Source of the DNA: Lineus longissimus
Taxonomy: Eukaryota > Nemertea > Pilidiophora > Heteronemertea > Lineidae
Assembly (NCBI RefSeq): GCF_910592395.1
Contig: NC_088311.1
Coordinates: 12,712,501-12,776,500 of the forward strand
Direction: 5' to 3'
Length of the DNA stretch: 64,000 nt
Made by a program: the position numbers and the translations under genes. Below are positions 21,464-33,795 of this stretch, one piece after another; positions within the stretch are counted from its first letter, which is position 1; every line of letters begins with the position of its first letter. The notes under the pieces are model-generated. The model saw only the letters and a program-made list of their open reading frames with translations, made no database searches and was not told where the DNA came from.

Positions 21464-22709
21464 AGGTCTCGTTAGGGAGTTTTTCCCAAATGAACGCGAT
21501 GATGACGTGACCCATTAACAGGAGGTAACATCTATTTTAAGATGCGTTTCCAAAGTGAATGCATGAGGACAACCCATTTGTGTTGTATGTCACTGGAAAC
21601 GTCCGATCCCCTGATTCTGCAGGATGTTAAATCGGCATTTTATTTCTTTAAATAAATCATAAGCGTCGCATTTGCTCCTAGCTCTGTTCACCATCCCAAA
21701 GGGCAATATTGCCAATTGGGCCGGACAATCACGAAAAAAACCAAATATTATACATTTCTTCCTGAATAATTCTTACAGAGACCATTCTCCCATGAAAGGC
21801 AGTTGCTTACGCTACACAGAAATTAAAAAAAATCGAGGGTCAACCATAGAACTTTTAACACTTTCAGCGCCATCCGACGTAATTTTACGTCTTGCAAGTT
21901 CACACGGTTGAGCCATCCGACGTAATATTACGTCGCATTTTTAAATTTCCCCCTTTGTCTTCGAGGCGACTAGCAGCGCAGTATAGGGGAAAATAATTTA
22001 ACTATACAGCGCTTGAGGTGATAGTATGATGTTCAGCCAATGTGCTATTTATAGCCAAGATCGTCTGCATTCGAATAGGCGCAATGGCGGGTCGAAGATT
22101 GATGACGGGGGCAGATGTAGCCGAGAGTATGCCAAAAAGCGGGTATTTGGAAAGACACCAGATATTACTGTTCTATGTGTGGGGTACCATTGTGCAAAAT
22201 CAAGTGCTTTGCTGACTATCATTCCAAATTAGCATTGTAAAGAGATCTAATAAAGAAGAACCAAAACAGAAAATTTCATGTAATTATCTTTATTCCTTCT
22301 ATTGTTTTCATAATTTTGAAAAAGGGTAAAAAGGGGCGTAACCTTGGTCCCTGGGGGAAGTACGCTAAATATGGCTGGGCGCTGAAAGTGTTAAGATATG
22401 TTGAATTTTGCACAAATCAGCGAAAAACGCACCTACTGGCACTGGACGGCATTTCAACACGGGGCCGACGCACATTCCAAGTTCAGTGTACACATACGTC
22501 GGCAACAACAGTATAAATGCGTAGTTCTTGTTAGCCGCCTATTAAGTAGCGCTCTAGGTTTCAGAAACTCCAAAAAAGCATGTCTTTGCCAAAACAACTG
22601 CTGAATCAACACTGACATACTGTAAGGACCGAGAAATCAATGATTTTAGGAACTACGGTGAGGATGGGGCCGCGCATGAATAAAAAAAAAACACTCCCTA
22701 ATGAGACCT
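21464..22709. mobile_element. MITE with AGGTCTC ends, copy I (interrupted)
   Basis: Ends are AGGTCTCGTTAGGGAGT and its inverse ACTCCCTAATGAGACCT. The whole unit matches, inverted, the copy at 32068-32781, except for 532 bp plus a TTAA present only here. No coding capacity was seen. The superfamily is unknown; target duplication is unclear (TA or AAA next to the ends). Confidence 0.8.
21859..22390. mobile_element. piggyBac-like MITE nested in the AGGTCTC MITE
   Basis: Flanked on both sides by TTAA (21855-21858, 22391-22394), with 13-bp inverted ends CACTTTCAGCGCC. The other MITE copy has the empty site (TTGA in the same context at about 32380). TTAA duplication is the piggyBac hallmark. The inside has two copies of CATCCGACGTAATNTTACGTC near the left end and no transposase. 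Confidence 0.88.
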
Positions 22710-23483
22710 AAAGTCTTGTTGACATGGCACGGCAACTCAGCCATTATCACGTGATCGTGTTGTGTCCCATTTACGCGGTTGCTAAGAATATCCATGCGCG
22801 TTGACCCAGATCGTCAATTTATAATAATTCAGTTAATGACCGTAGTTGTGCGTTTAACCGCGATTCCAGTCACTTTTATTTTTTCCGTGTGACTGATATT
22901 TAATCTGGTTTCCATGCAATAAGTTGTCCTTATTAGTTTTTAGGACCTCGTAAGCCTGTTCGTCTGCAACCGTAGTTGCTAGGGGGCGTTTCTTCTTTGT
23001 TGAGCACGTGGATTTTGTGGGCTTGACAAATTACGACCCTGGATTGAGTTTGGCGTAGCGATATCTTGTGTGGCGCGAAATATAAACCTGAAACACACAA
23101 CGCTTCGGGGCGACTCTCAAGAATAATCCGAAGCAACAGCATCGGCCGAATTCTATTTCTTTCATTTATCTTCGCCATTGTAATCCGAAAATGTAAGTAA
23201 AAGTATCTCCATCGTGCGGCAAGGTAAGCCGGAATTGTAGGATATAAGAAATTACCAGTTTTACCTTTAATGCATGTTTAAACGTATTTTGTAAATATAT
23301 TACCCGGACCCAATGCACCGGTCCCAGACCATAGCTGGGAGTCAACGCTTGGATTCCGACGCTGTATCGCATGTACATATTTAATATAGTCGGCTAGTAT
23401 AAATAAACTGATATTCGAACAATATGCGTTGTTTCTCTTAAGTCGGCCCCGTCGCAACGGTAATAGCGCAACAATATTCACAT
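22710..23483. other. No gene recognised
   Basis: CpG-containing sequence. The minus strand has frames without convincing splice sites. It may include the 5' part of the retroelement or repeat that follows. Confidence 0.35.
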
Positions 23484-23700
23484 TGCCTCACCATCTCTAT
23501 CGGACCAATTGATATACTTTTATGTACACGCATACAGCACGCCACAGGGTCCGAGTCTGTGGACAAATGGTTTGTTTAATTTGTCTCTTCGATATTGCTC
23601 TTTTGATATTGCATTAGATTTTCATTGCAATTCAATATATTCAAGGTATAGCCAATTTGAACCTGCATGCGCCACGGGTATAATGCCAGTCTTGTGTTTG
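23484..23700. repeat. Dispersed repeat shared with 36770-36855 and 37730-37950
   Basis: Shared blocks include CGCATACAGCACGCCACAGG, GTCTGTGGACAAATGGTT, TTGATATTGCATTAGATTTT and GCGCCACGGG. About 90% identity by eye to 37730-37950. Function unknown. Confidence 0.8.
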
Positions 23701-24351
23701 ATATTGTTGGTAATAATTTTGAAACGGGCACCAAAAAAACCTTCTCATTTTCGTAACCTTTTATGTAAACCTAGTTCCAGGCACAACGGTTTATTTCGTT
23801 TATTTTCGGACAAATTGTCAACAACTCTTTCTATCAATTTCCTGGATGCGTCACCATTTTATCGGTCATGTGACCTGGACGGCGGCCATCGCTGTTTACA
23901 ATTTTCTCGTATTTTTATTGGTTCTTCCTATCACGTGAGTGGCTGAGGGATGCCGAATGACCTCCTTTCCTACAGCACCGCTAAAGTCAAAATTACATTG
24001 TTACCTCTCTCACAAAAACTTCTTTTAACTTGCAAATTTGAAATTTATCTCAATTAATCGTAGGTTTATTTTTATCACTCCAAAGCATGTGCCTCGAACT
24101 ACGGTGTTTTAAGTTATATTCAGTGCGATCTCTGCCAGGAAACGAAGGCTTTGTATCGGGTTGCTTGGTGATCTTTTCATATTTTAATTGGGGGTGTCTT
24201 TGTGTGCGCAGTGCATTGTGGATCGGAATGTCAGTTGAATTATCATGTGGTCACGTGGACTTTGGGTATTTAATGGGATAGCGTGGGTTTCCGAGCAGCA
24301 TTCATCATCATTCATCATTCATCGTTGTATACTAAAGATACGTCTCACGTA

Positions 24352-25655
24352 ATGGCGCAGCCCAAATCACCAGGATCCCAGTCGATCCATAGAAGGGCCA
24401 CCAATAGCCCACCCAAAACAAGTCCAAACCGTCTGCCGGAGTTTAGACTTAGTGCGACTGCATTCCTTAAACTCGAGACGCCCATGTCTGCGATCACGAT
24501 CATGAAAAAGCTCCCCGACAGTCTTCCACGCTTGAGAATTGTTCGTATAACACAGATCCACTCGAAACTCTTCAGAATAAACTTCCAGACCGAGCAAGAT
24601 GTCAACTCTGCGCTCAAGAACTTCAGTGACACTATCATTCCGGGGTCACACTTGAGCCGCCTACTCGATCGGAGAAAAATCACAAGACCTCTTCAATCAT
24701 CGTTAAGTCAGTCGACCCCGATATAAAAGATGAAGAATTCATCGCACACCTCAAAGAACACTCAGTCAACGCAACGGCGGCTAAACGAATTATATCAAGT
24801 AAAACGGGAAAGCCAACCTCCCTCATCCGACTCACGCTACAAGACACTGCAGACGCTCAACAGTATCTCGAACGCGGATGCCTAACTCTTGGGGCACTAT
24901 CTTTTCCCGTTGAGACTCCCAAAAAACGCCATCTCCCACTTCGCTGTTTTAACTGTCAAGAATACGATCACCACCAGTCGACATGCCAGAAACCACCGCG
25001 GTGTCATAAATGTGCACAAGAACATTCAACCGACGCAATCTGCACCTCGGATGTTAGGTGCGCTAACTGCTCTGGTAATCACGAATCGTCTAGCTCCAAA
25101 TGCCCGACATGGCTGTCCAAACTAGCCGAGAAAAACGAACATATCCGGATTAAATCTGTGGTAAATCGCTACGCTCCACCTACCCACCAGGACAATAACA
25201 AACCAGGACCTATCTCATCAATTAACACTGATCAAACTGTACACCGTGAAATCGTAGCTATTCGCAAACAACTGGAAAAGCAACAAACCGAAATCGAAGC
25301 CAACCGAGACGCTATTGAAAACCAACTGGTCACTAAATCTCACCTCGCCGAAGAACTCCGCACTCAACTCGACAGCTTTGCTGACAGATTCGCAAACTCG
25401 ATGATAACCCTGCTCCGCCCATTAGTCCTGAACGAAGTTGATACCTACCTACAAGCCAAGCCGGCCCCGACCGATAAAGATACCAACAAAAGAAGTGCCA
25501 GCTCTCCCCCAGTTGATCCACGCCGACGCCACCAATCAGCTGTGAAGATAAGCCGCACTCAGTCACCAACTCTTCCCTCAAGTCATGTCAAACAAATGCC
25601 GACCACCACGCCGAAATCACACCATCCACACAAGTCGTCGTCCAACTCGAATTAA
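24352..25655 (+). pseudogene. ORF1 (gag-like, three zinc knuckles) of a Jockey-like element, one frameshift
   Basis: It opens with MAQPKSPGSQ at 24352. The frame shifts once at about 24675-24690 and continues to the stop at 25653-25655. The second part has three knuckles: CFNCQEYDHHQSTC (C-X2-C-X4-H-X4-C), then CHKCAQEHSTDAIC and CANCSGNHESSSSKC. A predicted coiled coil (IRKQLEKQQTEIEANRDAIE) and a basic Ser/Pro-rich tail follow. The layout matches the RNA-binding ORF1 of Jockey-type elements. The shift makes it nonfunctional unless translational frameshifting is used. Confidence 0.8.
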
Positions 25656-25765
25656 TGCAGCATCATAAGAACGAATCTACGCTGTAATTATGATCACTGG
25701 ACTAACATCATAACGTCAAGCCAATATACGAATAACTACTCGACCTACGTCACTATCACATCAAC

Positions 25766-28047
25766 ATGACCTCCACGAACAACAGATCTCTCAAAATCCT
25801 GCACGCCAACTGCCAGGGTTTCACCACTGCAAAAGCTGACATTGACCTACTTGTGCACGAACTCAATCCAGATATAATCAACATTCAGGAAACACTCAGA
25901 GACAATAGCTACCCAATCAGTTATGCAGGCTACAAAGGTTTCCACATCCCTCGAATACCAGGTCAATCACGAGGCACCTCCCTCTTCGTCAAATCAGATT
26001 TGACGTCGGAACGTATAACGGACACTCCCGCATACTTCCCAAGCGAATGTATCATTGTTAACGTATACGCTGCTAAAAAACCACTTCGCCTCATATCGCT
26101 ATACTCTCCGGATAACAAACTACAGCGAGACTTTCTACACACCGAACTCACGAACCATCCTAACAGCCTACTAGTTGGGGACCTAAACGCTCGACACACC
26201 ACTTTCGGAGATACGAAAATAAATCCAAACGGGATTGTACTCAACCAGCTGTACGACGACAACTTAGTCTACAGTGCAAACCCGGGCCTACCCACGCGCT
26301 TCTCTCAAAAAACTGTCAATCCGGACCCCCCATCCGTCATCGACTTCGTCATCGGCACCCACCACACCTTCCCGTGGATTTCAGACTTTAAAACCCTTGA
26401 TCCTATTACCAGTGATCACTGCCCAATTCTTGCAACTATCGCCACCACGGACTTTATTCCAATCCCAGACTATAAACCTAAACCTCGTTTCGCCGATGCC
26501 AACTGGTCGGAATATCGTAATGAAATCGATCAAAAGATCCAAGAGCTCCCCGTCGTAAATAAGGATCGTACTTCCATTGACCGAGCTATCGCCACACTAA
26601 CAGACATTATACAAGCCGCGGATATACACCATGTTCCCCGTACAACACACAGGGAAAAACCTCCGTTTCCGCCATGCATCGTTAACCTGATTAAGGAAAA
26701 ACGCCGTATCACCAGATCATTCTACAACAAACCAACTCGCATTAAAAAAATCACGCATCAACGAATTGAACCGACAAATCAAGAAAGACATTGCCACTTA
26801 CCGTGAGGACACACTCACAAACAAATGGAATAACATTTCGCCCAAAACTCCGGAAACATTCTGGCCCTCGGTTCGAAAAATAATGAAAATCAGGACAATC
26901 ACACGCCGCCCAGCCTCTATCTTACAACAACAAGGTGTACAAAACCCCGGACGAACAGACGTCATGTTTCTTTGAACTATATAAAGAAATTCATAGTGTT
27001 CCCGTGGCAAGGCCTGGTTCGGATACCATTAATCACGCAGTAGATGATTTCATTAACACTCTTAACATGCGCACCCATACGAAAATTACGGAATTCAGCA
27101 CCAATGTTACGCCTGAGGATATCATGACCAGTATCAAACATACACGTAACACAGCCCCCGGTGCTGACGGTCTGTACTACTCGCATATAAAGAATCTGCC
27201 GATAAACGCATTACGATATCTATCGAACATTTATGAAACCTGTCTGGACATTCAATACTTTGCCGACCCCTGGAAAAAGTGAACCACGATCCTTCTCCCC
27301 AAACCGAACAAAAACCACTCGAGCCCAAAAAATTACCGACCAATAACATTGTTACCGGCCCTTGGGAAAACCTTCGAACGGATTATCAACACCCGCCTAC
27401 GCAACTACCTAGAAGAGTCCAACAAACTCAACGAACACCAGTCCGGCTACCGCAAAGGCCGCAGTACAGCCGATGCAATCACCCGACTCATGCAGCAAAC
27501 CTCTCGCTACATCAACCAGAACAACGTAGTCCTCGCGGCTTTCTACGATGTTGAAAAAGCATTCGATAAAGTTTGGCATGACGGCCTGCTCTACAAACTT
27601 CGGACTCACACGAAACTATCCCTCGGGACCATACGCCTAATCCAAAGCTTTCTCACGACCCGCTCCACTCAATACAAAGTTGGCCAATCGAAAAGTGATC
27701 CGCTAGTGCTCCGTGCAGGCACGCCACAGGGCAGCGTCCTATCGCCAACACTCTTTCTACTATGGGTGAACGACCTCCCCTCCCCTCCGGGCCCTGCTCA
27801 TCAGAACGGTCAAGAACAGTACGCGGACGATCTGTCTGCCTGGTCCGCTCATCGCCAGCACTACATAGCACAAGAGAAACTACAACTGCAGAATGACGAA
27901 ATCGCTGACTGGAGCAACGTCTGGCGCACGACCTACAACGCAGAAAAGACCCAATTCATCACCTTCTCTAAGAAAAAACTTTTCCACTCAGTGCATGTAA
28001 CCGTCCAAAACCAACGCATAAATCCAGCAAAGACCATCAAAAACCTT
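25766..28047 (+). pseudogene. ORF2 (endonuclease and reverse transcriptase) of a Jockey-like element, broken
   Basis: Endonuclease is intact in 25766-26600: ILHANCQGF, IINIQETL, VGDLNARH and TSDHCPI. Frameshifts or stops occur near 26760, 26950 and 27280. The RT follows: NTAPGADGLYYSHIK, NYRPITLLPALGKTFE, AFYDVEKAFDKVWH, AGTPQGSVLSP and YADD at about 27820. The similarity stops abruptly after KTIKNL at 28047. Several breaks mean the copy is dead. Placement in the Jockey group rests on motif style and zinc-knuckle ORF1; I saw no RNase H. Confidence 0.85.
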
Positions 28048-29554
28048 GACGCAAGGGCCCAACGCGCCGCGTAGCGGCAAAAAAGCGAAGCTGGCGAAAC
28101 ATTTATAACGGGTCACCGTCACTTATTATTGGACTTATAGCGCATTTACGGGGTTGCAACTATTTTGCTTTATAGTGTCACCAGGAAAGAAAAGCATGCG
28201 ACCTAACGCCGATCTATTTGTATAAAGTGATAATTGGAAGGTATATAGTAGGAAATATCAATAAAATAATCATTCCATGTCGTCTTTTGAGGGCATTTTT
28301 GATTGTAAAAAATATATGTGTACGTCACCATAGTCTCTGCAATGATAATTTTATCAGAGCAGTCTCGCGCAAGTAGAAGTTCTTTACCTATTAGTTCTTC
28401 ACTTATAGTCTCAACGTCTGGCGCAAAGCCAGACGTTTTCCATTACGATTTCACTACGATGTTTGACAAGAAGGAGCAGTGCGCGAGATATGCTAATGAG
28501 CAGACTTCCCTCGCTTGAGTTTCTGAAGAATGTTCCATATCGCGCTAAGCTCATCACTGCTGATTTATGACAGGCGTGCAACGGTAGGTATCTGCTCCCC
28601 AACTTCCACCCGAATACGGTACAATAAGTTACCATTTGATGGGAATGGGACAATGCCCTCACTGTGTATGGAGTCATAGGGATAAGAAGACATTATTCAT
28701 TAGTGTTGGTACAAGTGATTTTGCCCAAAAAGCATGCGCATTCAAAAAACAAAATATGCAAGGTATCACACATGACCATGACGACGTACAGAAAGTGCAC
28801 TGGCCAGTGCATACCCTATGGCTATGTACTAGTAAACATGGTAAACATGAACAACATCATTATTCATCGGCAGTTCATTTTACTCCGAGCTTTTCCTGAA
28901 ACATATAGCCATGATGATTAGGCCTACCATGTACCATGACCAATAACAGCACTAGATCATGTAGATGTCAACAAGTTCACATGAACCGTATAATCCCGCA
29001 TGGCGCATGTGGGGCATGCGTCTAAACCAAAGCCCCAAAATCACTTGTTTTGGTCTATTTCACTTGTGTTTCCCCCCTCTCCCAGTCCATAATACATTTA
29101 CAGTTTACAATCCCCGATCATGGCCCAACAAAAGGTCATCGGTTGACTAAAGGAACACAACTGTTCAATGGATTTATAGTTGAATGCGATCAAACTACGT
29201 CTTTTCAATCGTGGATTGTAAATTTAACCCCATGGGCCTAGGGAAGGCCCTATAACAATACTTTCGACACAGTTATTATCTCCGCTGCCTCCACCATCCA
29301 CCATGTTACACACAGTGCTCACTGCTGATTCTAAAATGCGCCACCTAGTCAAAACAGGACATATGTTCTTCTAGGAATAGATCTCTTTCCAATATTTCGT
29401 CATTCCACTATCGTCATCACCTCATCATACTTTCATTGACATTACAGGCACACATCCACAGAGCACTCTTCAAATCATCTACACAGTGGTTATCCAACTA
29501 GGATTATAAAGGTAATTTCTTAGCCCCGCACAGTGGGTTTCAGTCTTGATAAAG
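28048..29554. other. Sequence between two retroelement fragments
   Basis: No gene was recognised. A short hairpin is at 28413-28437 (AACGTCTGGC, loop GCAAA, GCCAGACGTT). Paired fragments TTTCATTGACATTACAGGCAC at about 29430 and 29794, with similar CATCACCTCATCATACTT contexts, indicate a diverged internal duplication of about 360 bp. Confidence 0.45.
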
Positions 29555-30205
29555 GGGCACTATTGCTAGCAGCTAGGTAGGCAAGATAAAGTTAGCCGAA
29601 GTAGCCGATAGGGGTCTCTCACCCCTCAAAGTCTGTCACAACTATTCAAGTTTGTACAAGGAATACATGCAGCGCTGACTCTAACAAGACCCAATGGGAA
29701 TGTCGCACAGTCATCTGTCAAAAACAAGACCTATGTTGTAGTATGATCTCTTGCCAATATTTAATAATTGCACTATCGTCATCACCTCATCATACTTCAT
29801 TGACATTACAGGCACAAATTGACATAGACCTGACCACTGTTGCAATCAACGACACAGTCGCTATCCAAGTAGCATTATAGAGGTAATTATCATTATCATA
29901 CCTCATTAGCATGTGAACCAATCGCGTCGCGTCCTTTGCGATCACGGCAAAGCCTCATGGAATAATGTCTTTCACCGTTGAATAATTTTTCATATTCCAT
30001 GCCTACAACTTCAATTTCTTCATTATTCCATGGCTGGAAGTTCAATACTAATATAATATCCAAGATAAAGTTACAAGAAGTAGTCAATAGGGGTCTCTGG
30101 CGCCATGCCTCAGAGACTGGCGCCATGCCTAGAGATATGACTGACCCCTATTGGCAAATTTGTATGACTTTATCTTGCCTACCTAGCTGCTGCCTATAGT
30201 CTCCC
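29555..30205. mobile_element. MITE-like element with AGCAGCTAGGTAGGCAAGATA ends
   Basis: The left end (29570-29600, AGCTAGGTAGGCAAGATAAA) is inverted at 30168-30195 (TTTATCTTGCCTACCTAGCT). Adjacent GATAGGGGTCTCT blocks recur inside. It contains an exon-like frame on the minus strand. The exact ends and target duplication could not be set. Confidence 0.55.
29902..30033 (-). CDS. Exon-like segment, 44 codons, phase 0-0
   Basis: On the minus strand an acceptor (GAACTTCCAG) precedes 132 nt of open frame ending at a GTATGA donor. The peptide is charged (PWNNEEIEVVGMEYEKLFNG, then RLCRDRKGRDAIGSHANE). It could be a captured host exon inside the MITE-like element, or chance. No partner exon was found. 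Confidence 0.25.
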
Positions 30206-30446
30206 TTTAACTGCGGAACACTTCAAAGTCGATAAAATGCCATGTTCCACCTTTTAATGTGTTCAGACCGCCATTTTCAAAATAATCAAGTCAGGACACT
30301 GCCTTCTAGTCTGATAATAAATTTTGCTTTCCTCAATAATAACATTTCTTCTTCTTCAATGCTTTCATCATTCCAAACTTCTCCTCCTCTGACTTTTACA
30401 GGGGTACAGTCATGGCAATCAAAACCCAAATACTGAGACCAAATGC

Positions 30447-30510
30447 CTGTTGACTGTGCTTTAAGAGAGACTGGCGCCATGCCTAGTCTCTCTTAAAGCA
30501 CAGTCAACAG
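30447..30510. repeat. Perfect 26-bp inverted repeat
   Basis: Arms 30447-30472 and 30485-30510 are exact complements (CTGTTGACTGTGCTTTAAGA and inverse), with a 12-nt spacer GGCGCCATGCCT. The right arm runs into the RT fragment. The spacer motif TGGCGCCATGCCT occurs twice more at about 30098-30131. Confidence 0.95.
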
Positions 30511-31052
30511 ACACCAACCCCCTCAGACTCAGAAACCACAAACGCCCAACCCTTCCTGCTACCTTAATACTTCTGGGTGTTACGATGGATAGCAAACTCA
30601 GTATGTCAGCTCATTTCAAACAAATATACGACAGAGTACGTAAACGCGTGTGCCTACTGAAAGCAATTGCGGGCAACTACGACCACCCCCGAGCTCCCCC
30701 CAGTGTCACGATTGGAATATACAATACTATGGTACGTCCAATTATGGAATATGCACCTACCGCTATGATCATGACGAGTGACCATCACTTCGACCGCCTT
30801 GAATCCTTACGTATGAAGGCATACAAAATCGCCTACGGCATCCCACTCACAATGAACTGCTCATTTGTCAAGGATAAACTTTCAATAGAAACTCCGAAGT
30901 ACCGCATACACAAACTCGGAATGAACTATATCTCGAGCAATAAACGCGCCACAGACATTAAGTCAATGGCAAACGAAGTTCAGACTAAGATGCCGCTACA
31001 TCACAAAAACCCACTGCACAACACGCCAATTGGCAGACTTTTTAGACTATAA
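30504..31052 (+). pseudogene. C-terminal fragment of a Jockey-like reverse transcriptase
   Basis: An open frame reading LLGVTMDSKLSMSAHFKQIY, then VCLLKAIAGNYDHPRAPPSV, MVRPIMEYA and a stop at 31052. This is the usual RT C-terminus of Jockey-type ORF2. It may be the missing end of the copy at 25766-28047. However, its first about 17 codons align with the last codons of that copy (NQRINPAKTIKNL against NHKRPTLPATLILLG), so it could be a second element. Confidence 0.75.
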
Positions 31053-31620
31053 ACACTATGGACTAATTACCGGTATATGAGGCTAATGCAGCAGTCAATG
31101 TGAACTCTGTACCCCCCCCCCCCCTGTTCAGGCGATCGACACTTCATCACCATATCACAGGACTATGTACGTCCAGGATTCGACAATATATCCCACAACG
31201 TGTCCCGATCATTCACCAGGAAACCACCTAGCTCCAATTCTGTGGTACAGGGTTCGACTCCATAGCACTCCAGGAATTGTGATGAACGACAGGAATTCAC
31301 TTCGATTCAAAGGATTATGTTCATCCACTCCATCACATTCTAAAACCAATAAAAACCATTACTTAAGCTTCAATTTATTCAAAACAACCTTTATTTCAAA
31401 AATATGAATCACTAATCACTAGTTCAACAAACACAGACGGTAGTTGATAAAGCTTGGAATCAGTGAAACCTTGGAACCAGTGATAAACCTTGTAATCAGT
31501 CCTAAAAATGCATAAAAACATGAAATAATGCCATTCGAACCTAACGTGGTTACGAATCAACATTTGGAGCTTATTCTTACATGATCAGATCGGAATTTTA
31601 TGGTAATTTAGAAATCTGTC
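31053..31620. other. No gene recognised; poly-C tract
   Basis: A run of about 14 C lies at 31111-31124. The remainder is AT-rich and unremarkable. Confidence 0.45.
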
Positions 31621-31665
31621 GCATATCTACGGCAGCAGATTAGTGCCATAAAAAATAAAATATTA

Positions 31666-32039
31666 TCTCGTTATTACGAGATCTTTTCTCGTTATTACGA
31701 GATCTTTTCTCGTTATTACGCGATCTTTTCTCGTTATTACGAGATGTTATCTCGTTATTATGAGATCTTTTCTCGTTGTTACGCGATGTTATCTCGTTAT
31801 TATGAGATCTTTTCTCGTTATTACGCGATGTTATCTCGTTATTACGAGATCTTTTCTCGTTATTACGAGATGTTATCTCGTTATTACGAGATCTTTTCTC
31901 GTTATTACGAGATGTTATCTCGTTATTACGAGATCTTTTCTCGTTATTACGCGATCTTTTCTCGTTATTACGCGATCTTTTCTCGTTATTACGAGATGTT
32001 ATCTCGTTATTACGAGATGTTATCTCGTTATTACGAGAT
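31666..32039. repeat. 21-bp tandem array, left arm of foldback element A
   Basis: The unit TCTCGTTATTACGAGAT plus CTTT or GTTA repeats about 18 times. A period of 21 keeps reading frames open on both strands; the resulting repeated peptides (SRYYEIF, RSRNNEK) are artefacts. Confidence 0.95.
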
Positions 32040-32067
32040 GCGAAAGTGCACGCAACATCGAGGATTA

Positions 32068-32781
32068 AGGTCTCATTAGGGAGTTGTTTTTTTTTATTCA
32101 TGCGCGGCCAAGCCCTAACCGTAGTTCCTAAAATCATTGATTTCTCTGTCCTTACAGTATGTCAGCGTTGATTCATCAGTTGTTTTGGCAAAGACATGTT
32201 TTTTTGGAGTTTCTGAAACCTAGAGCGCTACTCAATTGGCGACTAACAAGAAACTACGCATTTATACTGTTGTTGCCGACGTATGTGTACACTGAACTTG
32301 GGATGTGCGTCGGCCCCGTGTTGAAATGCCGTCCAGTACCAGTTGGTGCGTTTTTCGCTGATTTGTGCAAAATTCAACATATCTCAAAAGTTCAATGGTT
32401 GACCCTCGATTTTTTTTTGATTTTTGTGTAGCGTAAGCAACTGTCTTTCATGGGAGAATGGTCTCTGTAAGAATTATTCAGGAAGAAATGTATAATATTT
32501 GGGGTTTTTCGTGATTGTCCGGCCCAATTGGCAATATTGCCATTTGGGCTGGTGAACAGAGCTAGGAGCAAATGCGACGCTTATGATTTATTTAAAGAAA
32601 TAAAATGCCCGATTTAACATCCTGCAGAATCAGGGGAATCGGGCGTTTCCAGTGATATACGACACAAATGGGTTGTCCTCATGCATTCACTTTGGAAACG
32701 CATTTTAAAATAGATGTTACGTCCTGTTAATGGGGCACGTCATCATCGCGTACATTTGGGAAAAACTCCCTAACGAGACCT
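32068..32781. mobile_element. MITE with AGGTCTC ends, copy II (uninterrupted)
   Basis: 714 bp from AGGTCTCATTAGGGAGT to ACTCCCTAACGAGACCT, inverted relative to the copy at 21464-22709. It preserves the empty site of the piggyBac-like insertion. Inserted in the middle of foldback element A. Confidence 0.85.
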
Positions 32782-32826
32782 AAAGCTCAGGATCAAGCGC
32801 GGGAAAGGTCCGTACCATATACCATC

Positions 32827-33076
32827 ATCGCGTAATAACGAGATAACATCTCGTAATAACGAGAAAAGATCGCGTAATAACGAGAAAAGATCTCGTAATA
32901 ACGAGAAAAGATCTCGTAATAACGAGATAACATCGCGTAATAACGAGAAAAGATCTCGTAATAACGAGAAAAGATCTCGTAATAACGAGAAAAGATCGCG
33001 TAATAACGAGAAAAGATCGCGTAATAACGAGATAACATCGCGTAATAACGAGAAAAGATCTCGTAATAACGAGATA
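32827..33076. repeat. 21-bp tandem array, right arm of foldback element A
   Basis: About 12 units of TCTCGTAATAACGAGA with AAAGA or TAACA spacers, the inverse of the left arm. Confidence 0.95.
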
Positions 33077-33795
33077 ATATTTTATTTTTTATATTTTTTA
33101 TGGCACTAATCTGCTGCCGTACATATCCGATTCAATAGTCTATATTTTAAAACAACCCAGTTGTACCTCGCCTCCAGTGTACAGTACTGATCTCCCAAAT
33201 ATGGGAAGACACGCCCACCACACACCCATAATATGGACCAATAGTACTCCGCCAGCCTACCTCTCTGTCTGGGCACCACCTCCACAGCTAGGAACCTCTC
33301 TGACCAGGAACCACACGTGACTGGTAGTATCACTTCCAACCGTTTGAAGAAATGGCGGTGCTGTTGGTTGATATGTTGGCGTGCAGCAGCAGCTCAGCTC
33401 ATGCTCCGCGTGCGGGTGTAAAAGAAATGCTGGTCCCCATGAATCTAAGTCCAGTCTAGAATTCCTTTGTGAGGAATATTAGTTCTTGTGGGAAAAGGGA
33501 GATATATTGTTCCGCTGTGATAGAATCAAATGCCCTCCCTTTCCTGATGCCCGCCTGTATTGTTCTTCTTCGGATGAAGGGTCTTGGCCTCTTTAGAGTC
33601 CTATTGAATGGTGCCGGTGTTCTATTGTTGAGGGCATTTAATATCAGGGGGCATCTGATTCTATTACACCGGCACCTTTAAATCATATGTTGGGTTTCTT
33701 TGTTATAGAATATAATAGGGCCTACATGCAGCATAGCACCTTTCCTTATTGCCCTGCCCTTACTTAGAGTAAATTATACTATACACCTACAGGGC

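Larger units (their letters stand above)
31621..33128. mobile_element. Foldback element A (TCTCGTTATTACGAGA arrays)
   Basis: Outer inverted ends GCATATCTACGGCAGCAGAT / TCTGCTGCCGTACATATCC flank ATTAGTGCCATAAAA and then arrays of a 21-bp unit: about 18 units at 31666-32039 and about 12 inverted at 32827-33076. The unit itself is a near-palindrome (TCTCGT-TATT-ACGAGA). The middle is occupied by a complete AGGTCTC MITE. No transposase; no clear target duplication found. Confidence 0.85.

Noticed and set aside
31640-32137. Long frames (up to 165 codons) with RSRNNEK or SRYYEIF repeats
   Set aside because: They come from a 21-bp tandem array in a foldback arm; frames are open on both strands for arithmetic reasons.
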